Positions 43,452 to 52,297 are shown, counted from the stretch's first letter. The stretch is 64,000 nt of DNA from Streptomyces globosus (GCF_003325375.1 NZ_CP030862.1:3661501-3725500); one strand, 5' to 3'. Notes: generated by a model not told the origin, from the letters alone. Numbers and translations are program-made.

Positions 43452-44291
43452 ATGACGGCCCAGGTCACGGTGGGCGTGGACGGCTCACCCGAGAGCCTCG
43501 CGGCGGTCGCGTGGGCGGCGCGCGAGGCAGTGCTGCGGGATGTGCCGCTGCACCTGCTGCACGTGGAGGCGGGGGCTCGGGCCGAGGAGCCGGACGGCGG
43601 CTCCGCGGCGCTCCTCGCGGCCGCAGCAGAGCGGGCGCGCGGCGAGGCTGCGGCGCTGGAGGTGGACGTGCGCTGCGTCCGGGGCCGGCCCGAGGAGGTG
43701 TTGGGCGGCGCCGCGGACGATTCGGAGCTGACGGTGCTGGGCTCGCGGGGGCTCGGCGCCCTCGGCGGGTTCCTCGCCGGGTCGGTCTCCCTGGGTGTCG
43801 TCGCCACGGCCCGCCACCCGGTCGTGCTGGTGCGCGCCCCGGACGACGGCGGCGGGCCGGCTCCCGACGGCGGGATCGTCGCAGGGGTCGACCTCGCCCA
43901 CCACAGCGACCGGCTGCTCGGCTTCGCGTTCACCGAGGCAGCGCGCCGGGGCGGCGGACTGCACGTCCTGCACTGCTGGAGCCTGCCGCCGGTCTACGTG
44001 TACGCCGGGGTGATGGACCCGCACATCGGCGACGAGCTCGGGCAGCTGGCGGCCGAGGCCCTGGAGGAGCTCCTGGAGCCCTGGCGGAAGACGTACTCCG
44101 GGGTGCGGGTCAGCCACGAGGCCGTCACCGGCTCCGCGGGCGCCCGGCTCGTGGACGCGGCGAAGGGGGCGGCGCTGCTGGCGGTCGGCCGGCGCACCCG
44201 GAAAGTGGTGTTCGGCCCGCACGTCGGGCCCGTCGCCCATGCCGCCGTCCACCACAGCCCGGCGCCCGTCGCGGTGGTGCCGCTGGACTGA
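43452..44291 (+). CDS. tandem universal stress protein (UspA x2)
   Basis: A 279-residue two-domain Usp protein, paralogous to the gene at 34494. Domain one starts VTVGVDGSPESLAAVAWA and keeps GSRGLGALGGFLAGS for ATP. Domain two starts IVAGVDLAHHSDRLLGFA and has the same degraded glycine motif as its paralogue (GRRTRKVVFGPHVGP). The shared degradation shows that loss of the second ATP site predates the duplication. GGAGG precedes the ATG at 43452. Cytoplasmic; role likely in dormancy or redox stress. Confidence 0.94.
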   Translation: MTAQVTVGVDGSPESLAAVAWAAREAVLRDVPLHLLHVEAGARAEEPDGGSAALLAAAAERARGEAAALEVDVRCVRGRPEEVLGGAADDSELTVLGSRGLGALGGFLAGSVSLGVVATARHPVVLVRAPDDGGGPAPDGGIVAGVDLAHHSDRLLGFAFTEAARRGGGLHVLHCWSLPPVYVYAGVMDPHIGDELGQLAAEALEELLEPWRKTYSGVRVSHEAVTGSAGARLVDAAKGAALLAVGRRTRKVVFGPHVGPVAHAAVHHSPAPVAVVPLD

Positions 44292-44344
44292 GGCGCATCC
44301 CCGGAGCGGCGCGTGCACGCGGGACAGCGGGCACGGGTTGCCGG

Positions 44345-44364
44345 CCGCCGCGCCGGCGCGGCGG
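44345..44364. terminator. GC palindrome between convergent genes
   Basis: A perfect 20-nt palindrome (CCGCCGCGCC with GGCGCGGCGG) lies between the convergent USP and membrane-protein genes. It may act as a bidirectional terminator. Confidence 0.4.
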
Positions 44365-44413
44365 AGTGCTGAGGCTCGGCGCGGCCACGGCCGGCCGGCC
44401 CGCGGTGGTGCCG

Positions 44414-44989
44414 CTACTTGATGAGGGCGTTCGCCACGATGATCGCGAACCCGATGCCGGCGTCGGCGGCGCCGACGGCGACGGCGGGCAGGAGCCGGGA
44501 GCCCCGGCGCAGGGAGAGGGCCGTGCCCCAGCCGAAGAGCAGCGCGGTGTTCAGGCCGAGGCCGACGGCGGTGGTGCCGGGGGCCTGCCACCCGAAGGCG
44601 CCCGCCAGGACGAGCAGCAGCACGGTCGGCAGGGCGGCCGCGACCATCGGCCACTCGTGCCACAGCTCGACGGCGAGCAGGCGCCAGCGCCGCCGGGACG
44701 GGTCCCGCCGGTGCCCGGACATGTGGTGGGCGTAGCCGTGGGCCAGGGCCGCGGTGATCGCGGTGACCAGCACCCAGGCCGCGTCGCTGAAGGGCGTGTA
44801 CGTGCCGCCCTTCTCGTCCAGGGCGGCGAGCAGGCCGCTGGCCAGGACCGTGCCGTAGACGCCGCAGAACATCCAGTCGGCGGCGTGGCCGTGTCCGGGG
44901 CTGACGCCCCGGGCCGGCCCCTCTGCGGCGGCGGGCGCGGGCCCGGGCGGCGGGGTGTGCGGGCCGGCGGTCGGGTGGTCGGCGGTCAC
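44414..44989 (-). CDS. four-helix membrane protein
   Basis: A 191-residue integral membrane protein with a Pro-rich cytoplasmic N-terminus (residues 1-35) and about four hydrophobic helices: WMFCGVYGTVLASGLLAAL, AAWVLVTAITAALAHGYAHH, PMVAAALPTVLLLVLAGAFG and AAVGLGLNTALLFGW. A final segment is ADAGIGFAIIVANALIK. The His-rich HGYAHHMSGHRRD loop could bind metal. The GTG at 44989 follows AAGGA. It is divergent from cydAB and may belong to the same regulon. No named family is recognised. Confidence 0.75.
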   Translation of the reverse strand: MTADHPTAGPHTPPPGPAPAAAEGPARGVSPGHGHAADWMFCGVYGTVLASGLLAALDEKGGTYTPFSDAAWVLVTAITAALAHGYAHHMSGHRRDPSRRRWRLLAVELWHEWPMVAAALPTVLLLVLAGAFGWQAPGTTAVGLGLNTALLFGWGTALSLRRGSRLLPAVAVGAADAGIGFAIIVANALIK

Positions 44990-45397
44990 GACGGTCCTTC
45001 CGGTCGAGGTATTGTCCGCCCCTTTTGGGCCTGTATGTCCGACCTGCCGCACCTTACGAGACTTCCGTGTCGGATTTCTGTATGGGCCGCGGGGCCGCCG
45101 CGGTGGGGTCGCCGGGCCGGGCGGTCGCGGCTGGTCCCCGTCCCCGGCGGCGGCCGGCCCTCCTGACCGCGCAGTCCCAGGCCGTCACGGGGCCGGGGCC
45201 GGCGCCCCGAGCCCCGCCGCCCGCAGGCACCCGGGGGTGTACTCCGACCGGGTGCTGCCGCTGGTCCGCGCGGGCCAAGAGGACGCCGCCCGGGCGCCCG
45301 ACCGGCGCAGAGGGTGCTTCCGTGGCGTACCGGACCCGGGCTGCGGCCAAGACCCCCGCCGGCCGGGACCGGCCAGTCCGGCGAGGCGAGGAGCGCG
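44990..45397. other. regulatory gap upstream of cydA
   Basis: About 400 nt with no supported gene. A Rex- or DevR-type site would be expected here because cyd operons are oxygen- and redox-controlled. I saw one near-match to the island palindrome just before cydA (45366) and no convincing Rex box. Confidence 0.4.
45366..45379. promoter_or_regulatory. island palindrome, copy 7 (one mismatch) before cydA
   Basis: GGACCGGCCAGTCC ends 18 nt before the cydA ATG. Being so close, it would be downstream of or over the transcription start, so its role is uncertain. Confidence 0.3.
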
Positions 45398-46879
45398 ATG
45401 CACACCACGGTCCACCTGCTGGCGGCCGATGCCCCCGCCCAACTCCTCCCGGCCCGGCAGCTGATGGCGTTCACCCTCGCCTCCCACATCATCCTGGTGC
45501 CGCTGGGCGTGGCGCTGCCGCTGATCACGCTGGTCATGCACCACCGCGGGCTGCGCCGCCGCGACCCGGTGGCCCTGCTGCTGGCCCGGCGCTGGTCGGC
45601 CGTGATGGCCGTGCAGTTCGCGATCGGCGTCGTCACGGGAACCGTGCTGTCCTTCGAGTTCGGGCTGCTCTGGCCGGGGCTGATGGGCCGGTGGGGCGAC
45701 GTGTTCGGCATCGGGTTCGGCGTGGAGGCCTGGGCCTTCTTCCTCGAAGCGGTGCTCATCGCCATCTACCTGTACGGCTGGCGGAGGCTGCCGCCGCGCA
45801 CCCACTTCCTGCTCGGGCTCCCGCTGCCGGCGGCGGCGCTGCTCGGGGCCTTCGGCATCCTGTCCGCGAACGCCTGGATGAACACGCCGCAGGGCTTCAC
45901 TCTCGACTCGCGGGGCGACCCGGTCGGCGTGGACGTCTGGAAGGCGATCTTCACCCCCATGTTGGGCCCCCAGTACTGGCATTTCGTGGTGGCGATGCTG
46001 ATGACGGCGGGGTACGTCGTGGCCGGCGTCTACGCCGTCGGATGGCTCCGGGGGCGCCGCGACCGGTACCACCGCCTCGGCTTCACCGTGCCGTTCACCC
46101 TCGCCGCCGCGGCCACGCCGGTGCAGCTGTTCCTGGGCGACTCGATCACCCGGGCGGTCTTCCGCGAGCAGCCCGTGAAGTTCGCGGCCATGGAGATCGT
46201 CTGGAAGACCGACAGCCACGTGCCGGAGTACCTCTTCGGCCGCCTGCACCCGGACGGATCGATCACCGGCGGCATCAAATTCCCCCAGCTCGACTCCATC
46301 CTCGCCGGCTTCAGCCCGGACACGGTGGTGCAGGGCCTGACCGCCGTGCCGGCCGGCGACCGGCCGAACACCACCCAGGCCACCATCGTGCACTGCGCCT
46401 TCGACATCATGGTCTGCATCGGCTCGGCGCTCGCCCTCCTCGCCGCCTGGTACGGGCTGGCCTGGCTGCGGCACCGCCGCCCGCCCCGCTCCCGGTGGTT
46501 CTACCGGGGGGCCGCCTGCGCGGGCGCCGGATCGGTCGTCGCCGTCGAATGCGGCTGGATCACCACCGAGGTGGGCCGCCAGCCCTGGATCGTCTACGGG
46601 CACATGCGCGTGTCCGAGGCCGTGACCCCGACCCGCTCCACCGCCCTCTGGGCCATGTTCGCCCTCGTGGCCGTGGTGTACGTGCTGATCTTCGCGGCGT
46701 TCGCGGTCGTCCTGCTGAAGATGCGCGACCGCTGGCGCCTCGCCGACGAGCCCGGCGGCCCGGGGACGGGCCCGGGCGGTGCGGAGGCCCCCGAGGCGGC
46801 GACCCCGTACGGGCCCCGCCCGCCGGTCCCGGCGGCCGGTCCCGGAGGCTCCGCTCCCTCCGAGGGCGGCGGGCGGTGA
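45398..46879 (+). CDS. cydA: cytochrome bd quinol oxidase subunit I
   Basis: A 493-residue integral membrane subunit of the high-affinity bd oxidase, which oxidises menaquinol and reduces O2 without pumping protons. His30 (TLASHIILVP) matches the heme b595 ligand. GPQYWHFVVAMLM carries the second His, and GWITTEVGRQPW the conserved GRQPW. The Q-loop is short (KFAAMEIVWKTDS), as in the actinobacterial type. The C-terminus is a Gly/Pro tail. GAGGAG precedes the ATG at 45398. It overlaps cydB by one base. Use under oxygen limitation fits the island. Confidence 0.97.
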   Translation: MHTTVHLLAADAPAQLLPARQLMAFTLASHIILVPLGVALPLITLVMHHRGLRRRDPVALLLARRWSAVMAVQFAIGVVTGTVLSFEFGLLWPGLMGRWGDVFGIGFGVEAWAFFLEAVLIAIYLYGWRRLPPRTHFLLGLPLPAAALLGAFGILSANAWMNTPQGFTLDSRGDPVGVDVWKAIFTPMLGPQYWHFVVAMLMTAGYVVAGVYAVGWLRGRRDRYHRLGFTVPFTLAAAATPVQLFLGDSITRAVFREQPVKFAAMEIVWKTDSHVPEYLFGRLHPDGSITGGIKFPQLDSILAGFSPDTVVQGLTAVPAGDRPNTTQATIVHCAFDIMVCIGSALALLAAWYGLAWLRHRRPPRSRWFYRGAACAGAGSVVAVECGWITTEVGRQPWIVYGHMRVSEAVTPTRSTALWAMFALVAVVYVLIFAAFAVVLLKMRDRWRLADEPGGPGTGPGGAEAPEAATPYGPRPPVPAAGPGGSAPSEGGGR

Positions 46880-47934
46880 TGGCGGAGCTCGTCGCCTTCG
46901 TGCTGCTGCTCGCGGTCACCGCGTACGCCTGCGCCGGCGGGGCCGACTACGGGGCCGGCTTCTGGGACCTGGCGGCCGGCGGGGCCGCGCGGGGACGGCG
47001 CCCGCGCCGGCTCATCGACCATGCCATGGCGCCCGTCTGGGAGGTCAACAACGTGTGGCTGGTCTTCGTCCTGGTCCTGATGTGGACCGGCTTCCCCGTG
47101 CTCTTCCAGACCGTGTTCACCGCGATGTGGCTCCCGCTCGCCCTGGCCGCCCTCGGCATGGTCGTGCGCGGCGCCGGCTTCGCGCTGCGCAAGCCCGCCC
47201 GGCGGCTGTCCCGCCGGCGCCTGTACGGGGCCGCCTTCGCCGGCGCCTCGCTGCTGACGCCGTTCTGCCTCGGCGTGGCCGTCGGAGGCATCGCCTCCGG
47301 GCGGGCCGCACCGGGCACCGAGGCCGCGGCGCGCGTCTGGGCCGGGCCCGCCCCGCTGGCGTTCGGGCTGTTCACCGTCGCGGGGACCGCCCTCCTCGGC
47401 GCCGTGTTCCTCACCGCCGACGCCGGCCGCTTCGACGCCCCCGACCTCGTCGGCTACTTCCGGCTCCGCGCCCTCGTCGCCCTCGGCGCCGTCGCCGTCA
47501 CCGCGTGCGGCGTGCTCCTCGCGACCCGCAGCGACGCGCCGCACGTCTGGCAGGGGCTCACCCGCGGCGCCGGCCTCGCCCTCGCCGCCGCCTCAGCGGC
47601 GTCCTTCGCCGCCACCGGGCTGCTCGTCCTGCGCGACAGGGCGCAGTGGGCCCGCTTCGGCGCCGTCGCGGCCGTCGGCGCGGCCGTCTTCGCCTGGGGC
47701 CTCGCCCAACGCCCCTACCTCATCCCCACCTCCCTCACGGTGGCGGACGCCGCGGGCGACCCGCAGACCCTGGCATGGCTGTCGCTGGTCAGCCTCGTCG
47801 CCCTGCTGCTCATCGGACCGGCCGTGGCGCTGCTGTACCGGCTGGACACCCGCGGCACGCTCGAACCCCTCGCCGACTCCGACCTGCGAGGGGTCCGCCC
47901 GCACCGGGGCGGCCCGGCCGACGGCGGCGGCTGA
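46879..47934 (+). CDS. cydB: cytochrome bd quinol oxidase subunit II
   Basis: A 351-residue membrane subunit with about nine helices. It begins MAELVAFVLLLAVTAYACAG followed by GADYGAGFWDLAAGG, and has the conserved APVWEVNNVWLVF segment with WTGFP. No transporter genes cydCD follow, although many Streptomyces carry them adjacent, so they must lie elsewhere. The ATG shares a base with the cydA stop (TGATG). A strong hairpin follows the stop codon. Confidence 0.96.
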   Translation: MAELVAFVLLLAVTAYACAGGADYGAGFWDLAAGGAARGRRPRRLIDHAMAPVWEVNNVWLVFVLVLMWTGFPVLFQTVFTAMWLPLALAALGMVVRGAGFALRKPARRLSRRRLYGAAFAGASLLTPFCLGVAVGGIASGRAAPGTEAAARVWAGPAPLAFGLFTVAGTALLGAVFLTADAGRFDAPDLVGYFRLRALVALGAVAVTACGVLLATRSDAPHVWQGLTRGAGLALAAASAASFAATGLLVLRDRAQWARFGAVAAVGAAVFAWGLAQRPYLIPTSLTVADAAGDPQTLAWLSLVSLVALLLIGPAVALLYRLDTRGTLEPLADSDLRGVRPHRGGPADGGG

Positions 47935-47946
47935 CGGGCCGCAGGA

Positions 47947-47971
47947 CCGGCCGGGCCGAGAGCCCGGCCGG
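47947..47971 (+). terminator. cydAB terminator
   Basis: A perfect 10-bp GC stem with a 5-nt loop starts 13 nt after the cydB stop. Confidence 0.7.
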
Positions 47972-48358
47972 GACCGCCCGTTCTCTGGGGGGTCGCCGCC
48001 CGGCCGACGCGGGGGCTCGACGCGCGCCTGCTGCTCGCGGCCCGCAGCGCGCCGGCACTCCACCACTTCGTGCAGGAGTCGGACGGCCGGCCCCGCGGCG
48101 GGCCGCCGGATCGGGCCGGGGGGCGCGTCCCGGTGACGGCCCCGCCCCCGATCGGGGTCGGGGCGCGGCCACGCCCCACGGCCGCGCCATCGGGTGATGC
48201 GGTTCCGTCAGGCGGGTGACAGCGGCCACCGCAGACGGCCACCGGGCGGGCCGGTGTTCCAGGATCGGTGCCGCAGCGGTCCGCCTCCGGCGGAATGCGC
48301 ATCGACCGGGTCTGTGCCGTGCGACCGGCTCGACCACGACTGCCAGGAGTGCCATCCC
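47972..48358. other. intergenic region after cydAB
   Basis: Close to 390 nt without a supported gene. A frame reading LDARLLLAARSAPALHHFVQ has coding-like codon use near 48015-48075 but no clear start. It may be a gene remnant. The remainder carries the promoter of the secreted protein at 48359. Confidence 0.35.
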
Positions 48359-48883
48359 ATGCGTTCACGCGCCATCGCCGTCACGGCCGCCGCGGTTGCG
48401 GCCGCCGCGGCACTCGCGCAACCCGTCCACGCCGCCCCGCTCGTCGACGGGGTCTACCGGTTCGCGGCCCTCAGCGACGGCAAGTGCCTGACGTGGCCCA
48501 AGTCGTACGGGAGCATCGGCACGGCGTCCCTGGGCGCCTGCACGGACGACGGGTCCACCTCGGCGAACTGGCAGGTACGGCAACGCCCCAACGGGACGAT
48601 GGAAGTCTCCACACCGGGTTCGAACCCGCGCACCTGTCTGAGGTTGGAGACGGACTACAGGGTGGTTGTCAGCGACAACTGTGCCGACAAGTACGCCGAG
48701 TGGACCGTCTCCTACGGCTCCGCCGGACCCGGCAGCGTGGTGTGGGCCGACATCGAGCACACCCCCGGCGACCGATCCGGCTCGTGGGGGAAGCTGGTGG
48801 ACAGCCCCGACGTCACCGGTCGAATCGTGGTGAGGCGGGCCCCCATCGAGCCGCACTACTGGGGGCTGCAGCCGGTCGGTTAG
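48359..48883 (+). CDS. small secreted protein, possibly beta-trefoil
   Basis: A 174-residue protein with a Sec signal peptide (residues 1-26, ending VHAAP). The mature part YRFAALSDGKCLTWPKSYGS, then CTDDGSTSANWQVRQRPNGT and SNPRTCLRLETDYRVVVSDNC resembles ricin-type beta-trefoil repeats (K-C-L and C-x-W turns) with three visible Cys pairs. The sugar-binding QxW is imperfect. AGGAGT precedes the ATG. Extracellular; a lectin-like or inhibitor role is only a guess. Confidence 0.7.
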   Translation: MRSRAIAVTAAAVAAAAALAQPVHAAPLVDGVYRFAALSDGKCLTWPKSYGSIGTASLGACTDDGSTSANWQVRQRPNGTMEVSTPGSNPRTCLRLETDYRVVVSDNCADKYAEWTVSYGSAGPGSVVWADIEHTPGDRSGSWGKLVDSPDVTGRIVVRRAPIEPHYWGLQPVG

Positions 48884-48904
48884 CGCCTTGGCCCCGCCCC
48901 GGCA

Positions 48905-49870
48905 CTAGCCTGCGAGGCGGGCCGCCAGGGCGGGGAGCAGCCGGAGGGCGTTCGCCCGGCCCACCTCGGCGCGCTCGGCCTCCGTCCACCCGTCGTACGC
49001 GGCGAAGCCGGCCGTGTTCTCGGCGGTGTGGGCGGCGGGCATGAAGGGGTAGTCGCTGCCGTAGAGGATGCGGCCGGCACCGGCGAGGCGGGTCAGCGCG
49101 GGCAGCGCGAACTCGTTGGCGGACATGGCGATGTCGTAGTGCAGCCGGCCCAGTGTGCCGATGACGTCCGCCGGGACGCGGTCCTTCAGGTACGCGCCGA
49201 TGGTGGGGCCGTGGGTGAGCCGGCGGGCCAGGAACGGCAGGGTGCCGCCCGCGTGCGACAGGATCAGCCGCAGGTCGGGCAGCCGGTCGAGGACGCCGTT
49301 GAAGAGCAGGCTCGCCGCGGTGCGGGTCGTCTCGAAGGTGAACTCGTAGAGCGACGCCGGCAGGTCGAAGGTCTCCAGGTCTCGGCTCGGCGGGGCGGCG
49401 GGGTGGACGTGGACGGCCGCGCCCCGCTCGGCGATCTCCGCGAGCAGCGGCTCGAACTCCGGGTCGCCGAGGTAGCGGCGCCCGTACGAGGTCAGCAGCC
49501 CCGCTCCGTCCAGGCCCAACTCGTCCATGGAGTACCGGAGTTCGTCGCGGGCGGCGGCCACGTCCGGCAGCGGGAGAATCGCGAACGCGCCGAACCGCTT
49601 CGGGTGCTCGCGGACCAGCCCGGCCAGGTACTCGTTGACCCGGCGGGCCATCTTGGGGGCGTCCGGGCCGTCGAGGAAGGTGACGCCGGGGGCCGTGATG
49701 GACAGGACGGCCGCCGCGATCCCGTGCGCGTCCATCACCTCCAGGCTCTGCTCGGGGGTCCAGTCCGGGTAGTCGACGCCCGGGATCGCCTTCCGGTCGC
49801 CGAGGGCCTCGGCGTACAGGGGCGGCACGGCGTGGTGGTGGACGTCGATCAGACCGGCGGGTGTGGACAT
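48905..49870 (-). CDS. amidohydrolase (ACMSD-like, amidohydrolase family 2)
   Basis: A 321-residue TIM-barrel metal hydrolase or decarboxylase. The first metal motif is IDVHHHAVPP; others are AAVHVHPAAPP, LILSHAGGTLPFLARRL, and the terminal ILYGSDYPFMP. These match the 2-amino-3-carboxymuconate semialdehyde decarboxylase-type branch that acts on carboxylated aromatic ring-cleavage products. No aromatic pathway genes adjoin it. The ATG at 49870 follows GGAG. Cytoplasmic. Confidence 0.92.
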   Translation of the reverse strand: MSTPAGLIDVHHHAVPPLYAEALGDRKAIPGVDYPDWTPEQSLEVMDAHGIAAAVLSITAPGVTFLDGPDAPKMARRVNEYLAGLVREHPKRFGAFAILPLPDVAAARDELRYSMDELGLDGAGLLTSYGRRYLGDPEFEPLLAEIAERGAAVHVHPAAPPSRDLETFDLPASLYEFTFETTRTAASLLFNGVLDRLPDLRLILSHAGGTLPFLARRLTHGPTIGAYLKDRVPADVIGTLGRLHYDIAMSANEFALPALTRLAGAGRILYGSDYPFMPAAHTAENTAGFAAYDGWTEAERAEVGRANALRLLPALAARLAG

Positions 49871-50341
49871 GCGGCAGCTCCTGGCGTGAGGACGGCGAAG
49901 GGAACCGGGCTCGTACGGCAGCCCCGGGCGTGTCCGGGCGGGTCGTGTCGACCGGGCCGGCCCGCCGGGGGGCGGCCGGCCCGGCGCGCAGTACGGCGGA
50001 GGCGGACGCCGCCGCGGCACCCCGGCACCCTTTTCGGGGGCGGGGGCCGCAGCGGAGCCTCGTCCACGCCGTTCGACGGACACGTCTGCGATCGGCCCCA
50101 AGGCTACGCAGGATCACCGGCGGCGGCAGGGGCGCCGGGAACAAAGCGGGGGCGGATTGCGGGAATCCGTCACCACGGCGTTTGCCGGGCCCGCCGGCCG
50201 GGCGGTGCCCGGGCTTCCCCCGCTCGGGCGCCGCGACGCCGATCGGCCCTTCGGGCCGTGCGGGGGCGGTGTCGGGGCCGCGCCGTGCCAGGATGGGGGA
50301 CGCTGTTCCGTCTGCCTGTTCCCTGTTGCGAGGAGGCCGAG
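49871..50341. other. 470-nt divergent intergenic region
   Basis: No gene is supported. It holds a perfect 11-bp stem (49952-49962 with 49974-49984) that may be a structured leader or terminator. A small palindrome GGATT-N5-AATCC lies at 50154-50168. Both flanking genes are transcribed outward, so promoters must lie here. Confidence 0.4.
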
Positions 50342-50896
50342 TTGACCAGTCCCGAGGCCAGGGGTCCCAAACTGCCGCCGACCCACCCGCCGAGGACGCC
50401 GCCGCCGCAGAAGAAGCCGGTGGAGGCGCCGCGTCCGCAGCCCGCCACCAAGCCGAAGGAGGTGGCGGTACGGGCCCGTCCGCGGATGGTGGTCCGCAAC
50501 CGGCGTACTGCGGCGCTCGTTTTCCGCGCCGACCGGTGGGCGGCGGGCAAGGCGGCCCGCCAGGCCGTGGAGACGGTGCGCGGCTGGGGATATGCGGGCG
50601 CGTGCGAAGGGGACGTGGAGCAGTCGGTGCGGGTCCTCGTCGGGGCGGCGGTCGCGGACGGCGGGAAGCGGCTGTCGGTGCACCTGGGCGACCAGGAGGG
50701 GAAGATCCTCGTGGCCGTCCTCAGCCATGTGGTCGGCGCGCCCGACGACGGGGTGCTCGCGCAGGTCGCGGGCCTGGCCGCGACCTGCGCCGTCGGCACC
50801 GACACCGGGGAGGACGGCCGGCGCATGTGGGCCGTCCTCGACACCGCCCCGCGGCGGCCCCGTACGGCGCCCGGCGCGCCCGGCCCCACCGGCTGA
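50342..50896 (+). CDS. ATPase-like hypothetical protein
   Basis: A 184-residue protein with a Pro-rich basic N-terminus (residues 1-50). A domain follows with RRTAALVFRADRWAAGKAAR, VGAAVADGGKRLSVHLGDQE and ILVAVLSHVVGAP. This looks like a decayed anti-sigma-factor HATPase, because the strand order fits but the ATP-binding N and G boxes are missing. The best start is a TTG at 50342, since GAGGAGG lies just upstream and no ATG or GTG is close. Many Streptomyces carry such proteins of unknown function. Confidence 0.6.
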   Translation: MTSPEARGPKLPPTHPPRTPPPQKKPVEAPRPQPATKPKEVAVRARPRMVVRNRRTAALVFRADRWAAGKAARQAVETVRGWGYAGACEGDVEQSVRVLVGAAVADGGKRLSVHLGDQEGKILVAVLSHVVGAPDDGVLAQVAGLAATCAVGTDTGEDGRRMWAVLDTAPRRPRTAPGAPGPTG

Positions 50897-50959
50897 GCGG
50901 GGCCGCGGCCGCCCGCGCCCGGTGGCGGGGCGACGGCGCGGCCGGGCGGGGCGCCCGCG

Positions 50960-51334
50960 TCAGTGGAGGCAGAGGCAGAAGGGGTGGCCGGCCGGGTCGG
51001 CGTAGACGCGCCAGTTGGCCTCCGGGCGGATCTGGTCCGTCCGCTCCAGCAGGGTCGCGCCGAGGGCCAGCGCGCGCTTCTCCTCGCCTTCGAGGTCGTC
51101 GACGTCGAAGTCGAGGTGGATTTGCTGCGGCCGCTGCTGCCCGGGCCACCGGGGCGGCCGGTAGCCGTCCACCCGCTGGCAGGCGAGGGGCGTCCCCTCG
51201 AAGCCGTGCACCTCCAGCCAGTCGGGGTCCTCGGGGTCCTCGACGACGCGGCCCCCGAGCAGCTCCGCGTAGAAGCGCGCCAGCCGGACCGGGTCGTCGC
51301 AGTCCAGTGCGACCGCCTGCAGTTTGCGAATCAC
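50960..51334 (-). CDS. VOC (glyoxalase/bleomycin-resistance-like) family protein
   Basis: A 124-residue two-module vicinal-oxygen-chelate protein. It starts VIRKLQAVALDCDDPVRLAR followed by FYAELLGG, has IHLDFDVDDLE in the middle, and ends with NWRVYADPAGHPFCLC. Candidate metal ligands are the His of IHLDF and the acidic residues facing it. No substrate is evident. The GTG at 51334 follows GAGAGGT. Probably a detoxification or ligand-binding protein. Confidence 0.92.
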   Translation of the reverse strand: MIRKLQAVALDCDDPVRLARFYAELLGGRVVEDPEDPDWLEVHGFEGTPLACQRVDGYRPPRWPGQQRPQQIHLDFDVDDLEGEEKRALALGATLLERTDQIRPEANWRVYADPAGHPFCLCLH

Positions 51335-51400
51335 GTCGACACCTCTCGTCACTCGGCCGTCCCGGCTCCTACCCCGTACGGCAGGGCTCACGCGCCGCGG

Positions 51401-52297
51401 TCACCCGCGCGGCGGGTTGTCGCGCAGGACCCGTTCGACGTTCGCGAAGTGCGCTCGGTACGTCCGCCGGACGCCCTCCCACTTCGCCGGGTCCTTGGCG
51501 ATCTCCTCGCGCTGACAGGCGGCTTCCACCGTCTGCCACACTACGGCGACGGACGCCTCGCCCATGCATGCGGCATCCGCGACGGCGGTCGCGATCTCCG
51601 GCGAGGAGGGACCGGGCCGGGGCCGCACGGGCGGCAGGTCGAGCCGGTCCGAGGCGGAGAAAACGTCCGCCGGCAGGTCGTACCCCTTGCCGGCCATGCA
51701 GGCGGCCCACATCTGCTCGGCCTTCCGGACCTGCGGGTGGCGGCGCGCCCTCTCGTAGGCGGCCAGTTCCATGTCGTTGGCGGTGCGCAGGGCGTCGCCG
51801 TAGGTCTGCGGGGTGGCGTCCGGGCCGTCCAGGGCGCGGACCGCCTCGCCGTGGCAGCCGCCTTCGGGCACCTTCCGGCCGGCGTACTCGGCGACGGTCC
51901 CGGAGGAGACCTGGTTCTCGGCGGCGCCGGGTGCGGCGTCCTGTGGCGCCGTGTCGTCGCCGGGCAGCCAGTAGCCCCATTCCCGGGCGCGGGCGGCGTC
52001 CGGAGTGCCGTAGCGGCGTTCGGTGCGGGTGGCGGGGCCGCGCAGGACGCGGCGGTCGGGGTAGGCGGAGTCGATGCCGAACCGCTCCAGGCATCGCGCC
52101 ATCAGGACGGTACGGGCCCAGCCGTCCTCGGCGATCTGCCGCGGTGACGGCATGTACTCCTCGACGGGCAGCGCGGGCGGCGGGCCGGGCGGGATGCCGT
52201 CCCCGTCCTGTCTGCCGGGGTTGCCGCCGCACGCCGCGGCGAGCGCCGCCGCCCCCGCCGCGAGGGCGAGGGCGGCGGCGCGGCGGAGCACCGTCAC
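51401..52297 (-). CDS. lipoprotein, hypothetical
   Basis: A 298-residue lipoprotein. The signal peptide ends in LAAACGGN, a proper lipobox. The mature domain has several Cys and helices (MARCLERFGI, AEQMWAACMAGKGYDLP, ADAACMGEASVAVVWQTVEA) of the kind found in many actinomycete surface lipoproteins. The start is taken as GTG 52297, which overlaps the stop of the inhibitor gene (GTGA); GTGs at 52300 and 52291 are also in frame. Translational coupling ties it to the secreted inhibitor-like protein. Function unknown. Confidence 0.8.
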   Translation of the reverse strand: MTVLRRAAALALAAGAAALAAACGGNPGRQDGDGIPPGPPPALPVEEYMPSPRQIAEDGWARTVLMARCLERFGIDSAYPDRRVLRGPATRTERRYGTPDAARAREWGYWLPGDDTAPQDAAPGAAENQVSSGTVAEYAGRKVPEGGCHGEAVRALDGPDATPQTYGDALRTANDMELAAYERARRHPQVRKAEQMWAACMAGKGYDLPADVFSASDRLDLPPVRPRPGPSSPEIATAVADAACMGEASVAVVWQTVEAACQREEIAKDPAKWEGVRRTYRAHFANVERVLRDNPPRG

